This document shows, piece by piece, positions 10,698-19,660 of a DNA stretch of 64,000 nucleotides (position 1 is the first letter of the stretch; each line of letters begins with the position of its first letter). The position numbers and the translations under genes were made by a program. Below the pieces are notes generated by a model that worked only from the letters and a program-made list of their open reading frames with translations, was not told the origin of the DNA and did not search any database. Source of the DNA: Thermoflexus hugenholtzii JAD2 (GTDB lineage Bacteria; Chloroflexota; Dehalococcoidia; UBA2979); assembly GCA_945903275.1 (NCBI GenBank), contig CAMDNW010000003.1, positions 1 through 64,000 of the forward strand. The letters are read 5' to 3'.

Positions 10698-10862
10698 ACC
10701 CACCTCCTCGCCTGCCCGGCTCGTCGGGCGGCCCGGTGATTCTCTCACTCCGCACGTCCGGGCGGGGGCTTCACAATCGCCTCGCGGAGGCCCATGCTCA
10801 CCCCAACAGACACGAGGCAGACGCCCGACGTTGGCTCGGACTGCGCGGCAAAGGGGGACATC

Positions 10863-12524
10863 ATGGCCGAAATCGATGGGCAGACAATCATCGCGCGTGC
10901 GTTGAAGACGCAAGGCGTGGAGTCGATGTTCGGGGTGGTGGGTATACCCGTCACTGGCATCGCCAGCGCCGCGCAGAAGGAAGGTATCCGCTACATCGGG
11001 ATGCGGCATGAGATGCCCGCCACCTATGCGGCACAGGCCGTCTCCTACATCGGTGGGCGCATCGGCGTCGCGCTCGCGGTCTCCGGCCCCGGCGTGCTCA
11101 ACGCCGTCGGCGCCTTCGCCAACGCTTGGTCCAACCGCTGGCCGATGCTACTCATCGGCGGTTCCTACGAGCGCGGCGGTCACAGCGCCGGCTTCTTCCA
11201 GGAAGCCGACCAACTCACTCCGCTCCGCCCCTACGCGAAGTACGCCGAGCGCGTCGAGAAGATCGAGCGCCTCCCTATCTACATCGCTGAGGCCATCAAA
11301 AAATCGCTCTACGGCACTCCCGGCCCGTCATATCTCGATATTCCCGGCGATATCATCGCGGGCAAGGTCGACGAAGATCTCGTCGAGTGGGCCCCCCGCG
11401 TTCCCGAACCACGCCGCATCGCCGCTGACCCTGCGGACATCGAGGCGGCCATCGCCGCGTTGAAGACCGCCGAGCAGCCGCTGATCATCTTCGGCAAGGG
11501 TGTCACCTACTCCCGCGCCGAGAACGAGATGAAGACGTTTGTCGAGCGCACCGGCATTCCCTACCTCGCGATGCCGATGGCGAAGGGCGCGATTCCGGAC
11601 ACGCACGACCAGTCGGCCGCTGCGGCACGCTCCTTCGTGCTCCAGAACTCTGACCTCGTCTTCCTCGTCGGTGCGCGCCTCAACTGGATGCTGCACTTCG
11701 GCCTGCCGCCACGCTTCAAGAAGGACGTCCGCGTCGTCCAGCTCGACATCAACCCCGAGGAGGTCGGCGTCAACGTCCCCTCCGAAGTCGCGCTGGTCGG
11801 CGACGCCAAGGCCACCCTCGGCCAACTACTCGATGCCCTCGACCGTGAGCCGTGGCAGTTCCCGCAGGACTCGGAATGGCTGCAGAGCGTCCGCAAGGAG
11901 GCTCGCACCAACGCAGAGAAGATTGAAGACCTGAAGCATGACGACCAGACGCCGCTCAACTACTACCGTGCGCTGCGCTCGCTCGAAGAGGCGATGCCAC
12001 ACGACATGATCCTCATCGCCGAGGGCGCGAGCACGATGGACATCAGCCGCACCGTGCTGAACCACTTCGAGCCGCGCACGCGCCTCGACGCCGGTTCGTT
12101 CGGCTCGATGGGCCTCGGGCACGGCTTCGCCATTGGCGCGGCGGTGCAGACCGGGAAGCACATCCTCTGCCTGCAAGGCGACGGCGCCTTCGGCTTCGCC
12201 GGCACCGAGTGTGAGGTCGCCGCACGCCACAACCTACCGATCACATGGGTCGTCTTCAACAACGGCGGCATCGGCGGCCACAAAGCGGAACTCTTCGAGG
12301 GCCCCATCAAGCCTGTCGGCGGCATGAGCCCGAACGCCCGCTACGACTTGATGATGGAGTCACTCGGCGGCAAAGGCTTCTTCGCCCAGACCGCGGAGGA
12401 ACTCGACAAAGCCCTCGCCGTCGCCCTTCGCATGGACGGTCCCTCGCTCATCGATGTCCCCATCGACCCCGAGGGGCGCCGCAAGCCGCAGCAGTTCGCT
12501 TGGCTCACCACCCGCCGCGACTAA
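10863..12524 (+). CDS. oxc: Thiamine-diphosphate enzyme, oxalyl-CoA decarboxylase / 2-hydroxyacyl-CoA lyase-like
   Basis: MAEIDGQTIIARALKTQGVESMFGVVGIPVT, EGIRYIGMRHE, IIFGKGVTYSRAE, AKGAIPDTH.QSAAAARSF, GDGAFGFAGTECEVAARHNLPITWVVFNN resemble Oxc. Confidence 0.85.
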   Translation: MAEIDGQTIIARALKTQGVESMFGVVGIPVTGIASAAQKEGIRYIGMRHEMPATYAAQAVSYIGGRIGVALAVSGPGVLNAVGAFANAWSNRWPMLLIGGSYERGGHSAGFFQEADQLTPLRPYAKYAERVEKIERLPIYIAEAIKKSLYGTPGPSYLDIPGDIIAGKVDEDLVEWAPRVPEPRRIAADPADIEAAIAALKTAEQPLIIFGKGVTYSRAENEMKTFVERTGIPYLAMPMAKGAIPDTHDQSAAAARSFVLQNSDLVFLVGARLNWMLHFGLPPRFKKDVRVVQLDINPEEVGVNVPSEVALVGDAKATLGQLLDALDREPWQFPQDSEWLQSVRKEARTNAEKIEDLKHDDQTPLNYYRALRSLEEAMPHDMILIAEGASTMDISRTVLNHFEPRTRLDAGSFGSMGLGHGFAIGAAVQTGKHILCLQGDGAFGFAGTECEVAARHNLPITWVVFNNGGIGGHKAELFEGPIKPVGGMSPNARYDLMMESLGGKGFFAQTAEELDKALAVALRMDGPSLIDVPIDPEGRRKPQQFAWLTTRRD

Positions 12525-12544
12525 CCCTGCACGGCCGCTATACA

Positions 12545-12577
12545 CGAGGAGCGCCCGGTATTGCCGGGCGCTCCTCG
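12545..12577. terminator. Hairpin terminator (14-bp perfect stem, 5-nt loop)
   Basis: CGAGGAGCGCCCGG-TATTG-CCGGGCGCTCCTCG between convergent oxc-like gene and slt-like gene. Confidence 0.8.
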
Positions 12578-12589
12578 CATCTGTGCACA

Positions 12590-14052
12590 TCAGTTACCGG
12601 ATACTCGGCTCTCCGCCGCCCCATACACGTACCGATAATACCCGCAGTGCTCGATCACGCGCTGCAAGTAGAGCTGCGTCTCCTCGTAGTCCACCGCCGC
12701 TAGGTAGCCGTCGGCGTCCGCGCTCCGCGCCTCGCGCAGCCACCGCGCCGCTGACTCCGGCCCCGCGTTGTACGCCGCCAAAGCCGCCAGCACGTTCCCG
12801 CCGAATTGCTGCAACTGCCTGCCGAGGTAGTACGCGCCGAACCGCAGCGATGTCTCCGCCTCCATCAGCGAGTCAACATCCCACTCCGCTCGCAACACCG
12901 AGGCGATCGCTCGCCCCGTCTCCGGAATCACCTGCGTGAGACTCACCGCACCCGCCGAGGAACCCACGCGCACGTGGAACGCCGATTCCTGCCGCACCAA
13001 CGCGAGTAACAAGAGCGGCGGCACGCCCTCTGCCTGCGCCGCCGCCACGACCTCCTCTGGGTACCCTCGGATACGCAAGCCGACCGAGTGCCACCGGAGA
13101 TTCGAGGCGCTCCGCAGGCGTGAGCCGGTTGAGCACATACCCCACTACCGCAATTCCCACATCCGGGAAACCTGCTGCCGAGGCCGTCCGCCCCCACGCG
13201 ACCGCCTCGTGCGGTCGCGTGGGATACGAGGCCGCCTGCGCGAACAGCACCGGCCGGCCGCCTCCCGCTCGCCGACGCTCACCATCGCAAGCGCGAGGTG
13301 CATCGTTGGGTCATCAGCTGCTGCGTGCGCCTCAGCCGGTGGCGCACTGAAGCGCGCCTTCAGCCTCGCCTCTGCTGCCGCCCAGTCACCCGGCGATGCA
13401 TCCCACTCCCGCTGCGCCGAGGCTGGCAACCTTACCGTCGTACCCGGATCCTCGATCAAAGCCGCGAACGAGTACGGGGTGGCGCCCCTAGCAACGGCGT
13501 CATCCGTCGTGCGCAGCCCCAGTCGCTCCAACCAGTACAACGCGGTCGCAGCCTCCGCCGCCGGCCGTGTCGAGGCGATCGCGCGCAACCGTTGCGCCGC
13601 GTCGTCACGCGCGCCTGCGTGCTCCGCCGCAAGCGACGCCTCCAGCATTGCCCGGCCCGCCCACGATGAACCCCCGAACCCCATCACTACCGCATCGAAC
13701 GCCGCAACCGCTTCCACGTACCGCCTTGCCCGCGCGAGCAACGAGCCGCGCCACCAGTGCGCCTCCGGTGCAAACGGCCCCGCTGGCGCGAGTGCCGCCG
13801 CGTCTGCGTACCACTCGGTCGCAGCGCCGTTCCGATCCGCACGCTCCGCCAGCGCACCGAGGCAGAACGCAGCCCGCGCCGCATCCAGAGTCGAGCCGGG
13901 CACAGGCGGCGCGATCTCCTCAGGAGTCGCATCCGGCCCGCCATGCAGGCCACGGACGCCGCGAGGCACAGGCCGAGCGCCCAGCCTCTGAGGCCACGCA
14001 CGGCATGTGGCTGCTGATCTTCTCGCCTGCCTCGTGCGCGCACCATCACCAT
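12590..14052 (-). pseudogene. Soluble lytic transglycosylase (SLT) homologue split over three reading-frame changes
   Basis: ATG 14052 signal segment RGWALGLCLAASVACMAG; then PDATPEEIAPPVPG... in another frame; then PVLFAQAASYPTRPHEAVAWGR...LAYPR; then GYPEEVVAAAQAEGVPPLLLLALVRQESAFHVRVGSSAGAVSLTQVIPETG...NVLAALAAYNAGP. Confidence 0.8.
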
Positions 14053-14093
14053 CAAGGGTACGCTCTGCCCCGGCGTTGACTCGACCATCGCTC

Positions 14094-14225
14094 GTGCTAC
14101 TGTCTGTCGAGGTTCCATGAGGAAGCCGGTGCAAACTCGGCACGGTCGCGCCACTGTGACTGGCCGCTTCGGTGGCCAGAAGTCAGACCCTCAGGATCAG
14201 GAATAGCCAGCGGGACGCGTGATCC
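14094..14225 (+). ncRNA. Cobalamin (B12) riboswitch
   Basis: GAGGAAGCCGGTGCAAACTCGGCACGGTCGCGCCACTGTGAC...GAAGTCAGACCC, matching the B12-box/core consensus, just upstream of cbtB. Confidence 0.9.
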
Positions 14226-14240
14226 CAGAGGAGTGCAGTC

Positions 14241-14459
14241 ATGATGCAATCAGTCTCCGTACCGATCCCCCAGTCCGCCCCCATTCCGGCCATCCCCGTC
14301 CGCGAGATCGTCCCATGGGCGGTCTTCGGCGGCGTGGGCGTCCTCGTCTTGCTCTACTTCGTAGGCGTCGAGCAGGGTGCAGCGTCGATCTTCTCGAACA
14401 CCCTCGTACACGAGTTCGTCCACGACGCCCGCCACCTCGCGGGCCTGCCCTGTCACTAG
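14241..14459 (+). CDS. cbtB: CbtB cobalt transport subunit
   Basis: Single-TM 72-aa protein with C-terminal His cluster LVHEFVHDARHLAGLPCH; downstream of B12 riboswitch. Confidence 0.9.
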   Translation: MMQSVSVPIPQSAPIPAIPVREIVPWAVFGGVGVLVLLYFVGVEQGAASIFSNTLVHEFVHDARHLAGLPCH

Positions 14460-14486
14460 TCCTACGGTCGAACGAGGAAACTCCCC

Positions 14487-15233
14487 ATGACGATGGGAGA
14501 CCTGCTAGTCCGCGGCATGGTCGCAGGCCTCATTGCCAGCGTCCTCGCTTTCGGCTTCGCCTCCCTCATCGGTGAACCGCCCATCGAGGCTGCCATCGCT
14601 CTCGCAGACACCACCACGAACCCCGCTCACGCCACTGACGACTCCCCTGTCGTCACCAGAGTCGTGCAGCGCACCATTGGCCTCGCCACCGGCATCGCGA
14701 TGCTGGGTACCGCCTTCGGCGGCTTCTTCGCCATCGCCTTCGCGTTCATCGCCGGGCGTGTTGGCGCATTCAGCGCGCGCGCGACCGCGCTCGGCATCGC
14801 GCTCACCGCATGGGGCGTCATATACCTCATCCCCTACCTGAAGTACCCGCCGAATCCGCCTGCCGTCGGTGATGCAGAGACGATTCAATACCGCACCGCG
14901 ATGTACCTCGCCATGCTGGCGATCTCTGTGTTCGCGGCTGTCGCGGCGCTGGCACTCGGCCGCCACATGACGGCGCAGTCCGGCGCATGGAACGCCTCGC
15001 TCGTCGCGGGCGGCCTGTTCCTCGCCGTAGTCACCGCCGGTTACCTATTGCTACCAGTAATCAACGAAGTACCCGAGACCTTCCCCGCAAGCCTGCTCTG
15101 GAGCTTTCGCCTCGCCTCGCTCGGCACGCAGTTCGTGCTGTGGACAGCCATCGGTCTTGTCTTCGGTACGCTCACCGAGCGGGCGTTGCACGGCAGCCAG
15201 CAGCCCTCGCTCACGCGCGCCGGCGCGCGCTAG
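14487..15233 (+). CDS. cbtA: CbtA cobalt transporter
   Basis: MTMGDLLVRGMVAGLIASVLAFGFASLIGEPPIEAAIAL...; adjacent to cbtB. Confidence 0.88.
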   Translation: MTMGDLLVRGMVAGLIASVLAFGFASLIGEPPIEAAIALADTTTNPAHATDDSPVVTRVVQRTIGLATGIAMLGTAFGGFFAIAFAFIAGRVGAFSARATALGIALTAWGVIYLIPYLKYPPNPPAVGDAETIQYRTAMYLAMLAISVFAAVAALALGRHMTAQSGAWNASLVAGGLFLAVVTAGYLLLPVINEVPETFPASLLWSFRLASLGTQFVLWTAIGLVFGTLTERALHGSQQPSLTRAGAR

Positions 15234-15253
15234 CCGAGGCGCACGGCATCACG

Positions 15254-18200
15254 ATGCCCGACTCGGCCGCTGACTCCCCACGCGAGCCGCAGCGCCCGCG
15301 CGCCACGCGCAACATCGTCACGCGCCCCGACGGCAAACTCGTCAACGTTGCGCGGCAACAGGGGCAACTCTTCGTCTGCGTGAACGGCTGCTGCTGCGGC
15401 GACACTGACTTCGGCGCTGCGCCCGCGCGCAAGGATCTCTACAAGGCCGAATGGACGCGCCGCCGCCTCCGCAACCGCGTCCACCTGAACGAAGCCGGCT
15501 GCCTCGGGCCCTGCCCGCTCGCCAACGTGGCGCTGCTGCTCTTCCACGGCCACCCGACTTTCTTCCACTCGATGAACACCGAGCGCCAGGTCATCGCGCT
15601 TTTCGACTACGTCGAGCAGCAGTCGGACGCCAACGCTTACCTGCCGCCGCCGCCCGAACTCGCGCAGTACGCCTTCAGTGGCTTCACGTGGGACGGCAGC
15701 GCCACGCACGACACCTCCATAGCCATCGAACTGCATCGCCCCACCGTCCGGCAGTCCGGCATCCTCTTCCTCACGCAGGCCGATACCGATCTGCTTGCCC
15801 TCGCACGTGCGATACCACTGATGGACGAAGACTTCCCGCCCGTCCGCGCCTATACCGTGAACCACCTCACCACCGAGGCTGACGCCATCGCCTTCTTCGA
15901 GTCGGTCGTCCTCTCTGCCGAGGTCGTCGTCGTCCGCCTCCACGGCGGTCGCGCCAGCCTGCCCGGTTTCGATGCGCTCGCGCGGATGGCCGAGCGCGAC
16001 GGCCAGTGGTTCGTCGCCATGCCGGGCACCGAAGACCTCGACCCCGAACTCACCGCCGCCTCGAACGTCGGCGTCCCTATCGCGCACGAGGTGAAGGCCT
16101 ACCTCCAGTACAGCGGCATCGACAATTACCAGCAGGCGCTCTACTTCCTCGCCGACCACCTGCTCACCACCGGCTACGGCTACCTCCCGCCCATCGAGCA
16201 ACCCCGCCACGGCGTCTACCACCCGCGTATGCGCGGCCACGACATCGATGAGTGGCGGCGGCTCACCGATCCGGCCCGCCCCACCTTTGGAGTGCTTTTC
16301 TATCGCTCCTATCTGCTCACCGGGAACACGGTGTTCATCGATGCCCTGGTTATGCAGGGCGAAGCGATGGGCGCGAACGTGCTACCGATCTTCGCCTACT
16401 CACTGAAAGACCCGCTCTCCGCCGAAGGCACACTGCCCGAGGCGCTCGAATACTTCGTCGGCGCCGACGGCAACGCCTGCGTCGATGTCGTGATCAACAC
16501 CATGTCGTTCGCGATGGGTAGCGCCGATCCCGCCGCCAACGACGAATGGGCCGTCCCTGCGCTGGAGCGCCTCGGTGTTCCGCAGTTGCAGGCGATCACC
16601 GCATCCGTGAGCGCGGAACAGTGGGACGAGTCTTCCGCCGGCCTCAACCCGCTCGATGTCGCCATGAACGTCGCCATCCCCGAACTCGACGGCCGCATCA
16701 TCACCGTCCCCATCGCCTTCAAAGAGACCGTCGAGGCGCCCCGCACCGCTCACAAGGCACTCGGCGGCTCGAGCGTGATCCACCACGCGCCGCGCGCCGA
16801 CCGCATCGAGCGCGTCCTCGGCATCGCCATGCGTCTCGCCGCGCTCCGCCGCAAACCAAACGCGGAGAAGCGCATCGCCGTCGTCCTCACCAATCACAAC
16901 GCGAAAGCGTCGCGCATAGCGAACGGCGTCGGCCTCGACTCGCCCGCCTCGCTCATCGCGCTGCTCCACCGCATGCGCGGCGAGGGCTACGAGGTACGCG
17001 ACATCCCGCCGGACTCCGACACGCTGATGCACATGCTCGTCGACCATGGCCACTACGACCGTGACCTGCTCACCACCGAGCAGATGCGCGGCGCGTTCGC
17101 GCGTGTCGCTCCTGACCTATACGCGGACTGGTTCTCGGCGATCCCCGCCAACCGCCGCACCGAAGTCGAGCGCCAGTGGGACGCCGCCCCTGGCCGCTAC
17201 TACATCGATGATGACGGCACATTCAGCCTCGCGGGCCTCCAGTTCGGCAACGTCTTCGTCGCCGTGCAGCCGCCGCGCGGCTACGGCATGGACAAGAACG
17301 CGATCATGCACAACCCCGGCCTGCCGCCACCGCACCCGTACCTCGCGCTCTACCAGTGGCTCACGCACACCCTCGCCGAAGGCGGCTGGGGCGCGGACGG
17401 CCTCGTCCACATGGGCAAGCACGGCTCGCTCGAATGGCTGCCCGGCAAGGGCGTCGGCGTCGCCGAGGACTGCTATCCCGACCTGCTGCTCGGCGATCTA
17501 CCGCTCGTCTACCCGTTCATCGTCGACGACCCCGGCGAGGGTGCCGCCGCCAAGCGCCGCACACACGCGGTGATCGTTGACCACCTCCCGCCACCGATGA
17601 CCACCGCGGACACCTATGGCCCGCTCACCCAGATCGACCGCCTCGTCGACGAGTACTACCTGCTCGAACGCACCGACCCCGCCAAGCTGCCGTTCCTCCA
17701 GCAGGAGATCTGGCAGGTGATCCGCGACGCCCGCCTCGATGCCGACCTCTCCGCGCTACTCAACGCCGACGGCGCGACCGCCAGCCACATCCACGTCTGG
17801 GATCCCGCCACCCACGAGGACGGCGTCCCCTACTCCATCTCCGACCTGTCGGCTTCCGACTTCCGCCACCTCGTCGAGTCCATCCACGCCTACACCCACG
17901 AACTCGGTGCGGCCCCCATCCGCGATGGCCTGCACACCCTTGGCCGTACCCCCGCTGGCGACCAACTCACCGAAATGCTCGCGATGCTCACAAGGCTGCC
18001 CAACGCCAGCATTCCCTCGCTTCGCGAGGGCCTCGCCCGCACCTTCGGCCTTGACCTCGACATGATGCTCGACGCCCCAGGTGCCCCGCTCACCGCGCCC
18101 CACTCTGCGCTCGAGGCCCTCGCGGGCCGCCTCCTCAACGCCCACGCCGACGCACTCGATGCCTTGCACGCACTCGGCCTCGCCCTGCTTCGCGCGCTTG

Positions 18201-19660
18201 CCCGCCGCGAGTTCGCCGCCACCACCATCGACGACGTGATGGTCGAGGTACTCAGCGGCGCGGCGGCCTCCCCCGCCCGCGATGACCTCGTCGCCACGCT
18301 GCGCTTCGTCTGCGGCCACGTCGTACCCGGCCTGTTGCGCGCCGACGACGAACTCGCGCACCTCATCGATGCACTCGCGGGCCGCTACGTGCCGTCCGGC
18401 CCCAGCGGCGCGCCGACGCGCGGGATGGCGCACGTCCTGCCCACCGGCCGCAACTTCTATACGGTCGACCCGCGTGTTGTACCCAGTCCCACCGCCTGGC
18501 AGACCGGCCAACTGCTCGCCGATGGCGTCCTCAACCGCTTCCTGCGCGATGAGAACCGCTACCCGGACAGCGTCGGCATCTCGATCTGGGGCACCAGCGC
18601 CATGCGCACACAGGGTGACGATGTCGCACAGGTGCTCGCCCTCCTCGGCGTCCGCCCGCGCTGGCAGCCCGAGTCGCGCCGCGTCGTCGGCCTCGATGTC
18701 ATCCCGCTCACCGAACTCGGCCATCCGCGCATCGATGTTGTCTGCCGCATCTCCGGCTTCTTCCGCGACGCCTTCCCTCACGCCATCACGCTCATCGACG
18801 AGGCCGTCGAACTCGTCTCCAACCTCGATGAACCCGACGAGGCGAACTACATCCGCCGCAACCGCCACCGCGAGCAGCACCGCCTGCGCAACATGGGCCT
18901 CAACGCGCGCGAGGCGTGGAAGCAGGCCGGCTACCGCGTCTTCGGGAGCCCACCAGGCACCTATGGCGCGGGCATCCTCCAGTTGATCGACGAGCGCCAG
19001 TGGAGTTCGGATGCCGACTTCGCCGCGACCTACGTGAACTGGGGCGGATACGCTTATACCCGCGCCGAGTTCGGCGTCGACGCCCGCGATCAGTTCCGTG
19101 CGGCGCTGTCCAGCGTGCAAATCGCGCTCAAGAACCAAGACAATCGCGAGCACGACATCTTCGACTCCGACGACTACCTCCAGTTCCACGGCGGCATGAC
19201 CGCCACCGTTCGCGCCCTCACCGGCGCGAATCCGCGCCGCTACTTCGGCGACTCGCAAGATCCCGCCCGCCCGCGCGTGCGCGATCTGCGCGAGGAGACA
19301 CTCCGTGTCTTCCGTTCCCGCGTCGTGAATCCGAAGTGGCTCGCTTCGATCCGCCGTCACGGCTACAAGGGCGCACTCGAGGTCGCCGCCACCGTCGACT
19401 ACCTGTTCGGCTACGACGCGACTGCGCAGGTGCTCGATGACTGGATGTATGAGCAACTCGCGCAGACTTACCTGCTCGACACCGAGATGCAGGCCTTCTT
19501 CCGCCAGAGCAACCCATGGGCCGCCACCGACATCGCCAACCGCCTCATCGAGGCGATCGACCGAGGTATGTGGGAGTCACCCGACCCTGCTCTGCGCACG
19601 GCCATCGAGGATCAGTTGCTCGCCGTAGAGTCCGACATCGAAGGGCGCGCGCCAGCATGA
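15254..19660 (+). CDS. cobN: Cobaltochelatase CobN subunit with N-terminal ferredoxin-like [2Fe-2S] domain
   Basis: ATG 15254; N-term FVCVNGCCCGDTDF...HLNEAGCLGPCPLANVALL; long CobN/BchH body (PFIVDDPGEGAAAKRRTHAVIVDHLPPPM, GKHGSLEWLPGKGV, RISGFFRDAFPHAI). Confidence 0.93.
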   Translation: MPDSAADSPREPQRPRATRNIVTRPDGKLVNVARQQGQLFVCVNGCCCGDTDFGAAPARKDLYKAEWTRRRLRNRVHLNEAGCLGPCPLANVALLLFHGHPTFFHSMNTERQVIALFDYVEQQSDANAYLPPPPELAQYAFSGFTWDGSATHDTSIAIELHRPTVRQSGILFLTQADTDLLALARAIPLMDEDFPPVRAYTVNHLTTEADAIAFFESVVLSAEVVVVRLHGGRASLPGFDALARMAERDGQWFVAMPGTEDLDPELTAASNVGVPIAHEVKAYLQYSGIDNYQQALYFLADHLLTTGYGYLPPIEQPRHGVYHPRMRGHDIDEWRRLTDPARPTFGVLFYRSYLLTGNTVFIDALVMQGEAMGANVLPIFAYSLKDPLSAEGTLPEALEYFVGADGNACVDVVINTMSFAMGSADPAANDEWAVPALERLGVPQLQAITASVSAEQWDESSAGLNPLDVAMNVAIPELDGRIITVPIAFKETVEAPRTAHKALGGSSVIHHAPRADRIERVLGIAMRLAALRRKPNAEKRIAVVLTNHNAKASRIANGVGLDSPASLIALLHRMRGEGYEVRDIPPDSDTLMHMLVDHGHYDRDLLTTEQMRGAFARVAPDLYADWFSAIPANRRTEVERQWDAAPGRYYIDDDGTFSLAGLQFGNVFVAVQPPRGYGMDKNAIMHNPGLPPPHPYLALYQWLTHTLAEGGWGADGLVHMGKHGSLEWLPGKGVGVAEDCYPDLLLGDLPLVYPFIVDDPGEGAAAKRRTHAVIVDHLPPPMTTADTYGPLTQIDRLVDEYYLLERTDPAKLPFLQQEIWQVIRDARLDADLSALLNADGATASHIHVWDPATHEDGVPYSISDLSASDFRHLVESIHAYTHELGAAPIRDGLHTLGRTPAGDQLTEMLAMLTRLPNASIPSLREGLARTFGLDLDMMLDAPGAPLTAPHSALEALAGRLLNAHADALDALHALGLALLRALARREFAATTIDDVMVEVLSGAAASPARDDLVATLRFVCGHVVPGLLRADDELAHLIDALAGRYVPSGPSGAPTRGMAHVLPTGRNFYTVDPRVVPSPTAWQTGQLLADGVLNRFLRDENRYPDSVGISIWGTSAMRTQGDDVAQVLALLGVRPRWQPESRRVVGLDVIPLTELGHPRIDVVCRISGFFRDAFPHAITLIDEAVELVSNLDEPDEANYIRRNRHREQHRLRNMGLNAREAWKQAGYRVFGSPPGTYGAGILQLIDERQWSSDADFAATYVNWGGYAYTRAEFGVDARDQFRAALSSVQIALKNQDNREHDIFDSDDYLQFHGGMTATVRALTGANPRRYFGDSQDPARPRVRDLREETLRVFRSRVVNPKWLASIRRHGYKGALEVAATVDYLFGYDATAQVLDDWMYEQLAQTYLLDTEMQAFFRQSNPWAATDIANRLIEAIDRGMWESPDPALRTAIEDQLLAVESDIEGRAPA

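Noticed and set aside
17756-19456. 566-aa minus-strand ORF opposite cobN
   Set aside because: Antisense shadow ORF typical of high-GC DNA; cobN frame carries clear conserved motifs.
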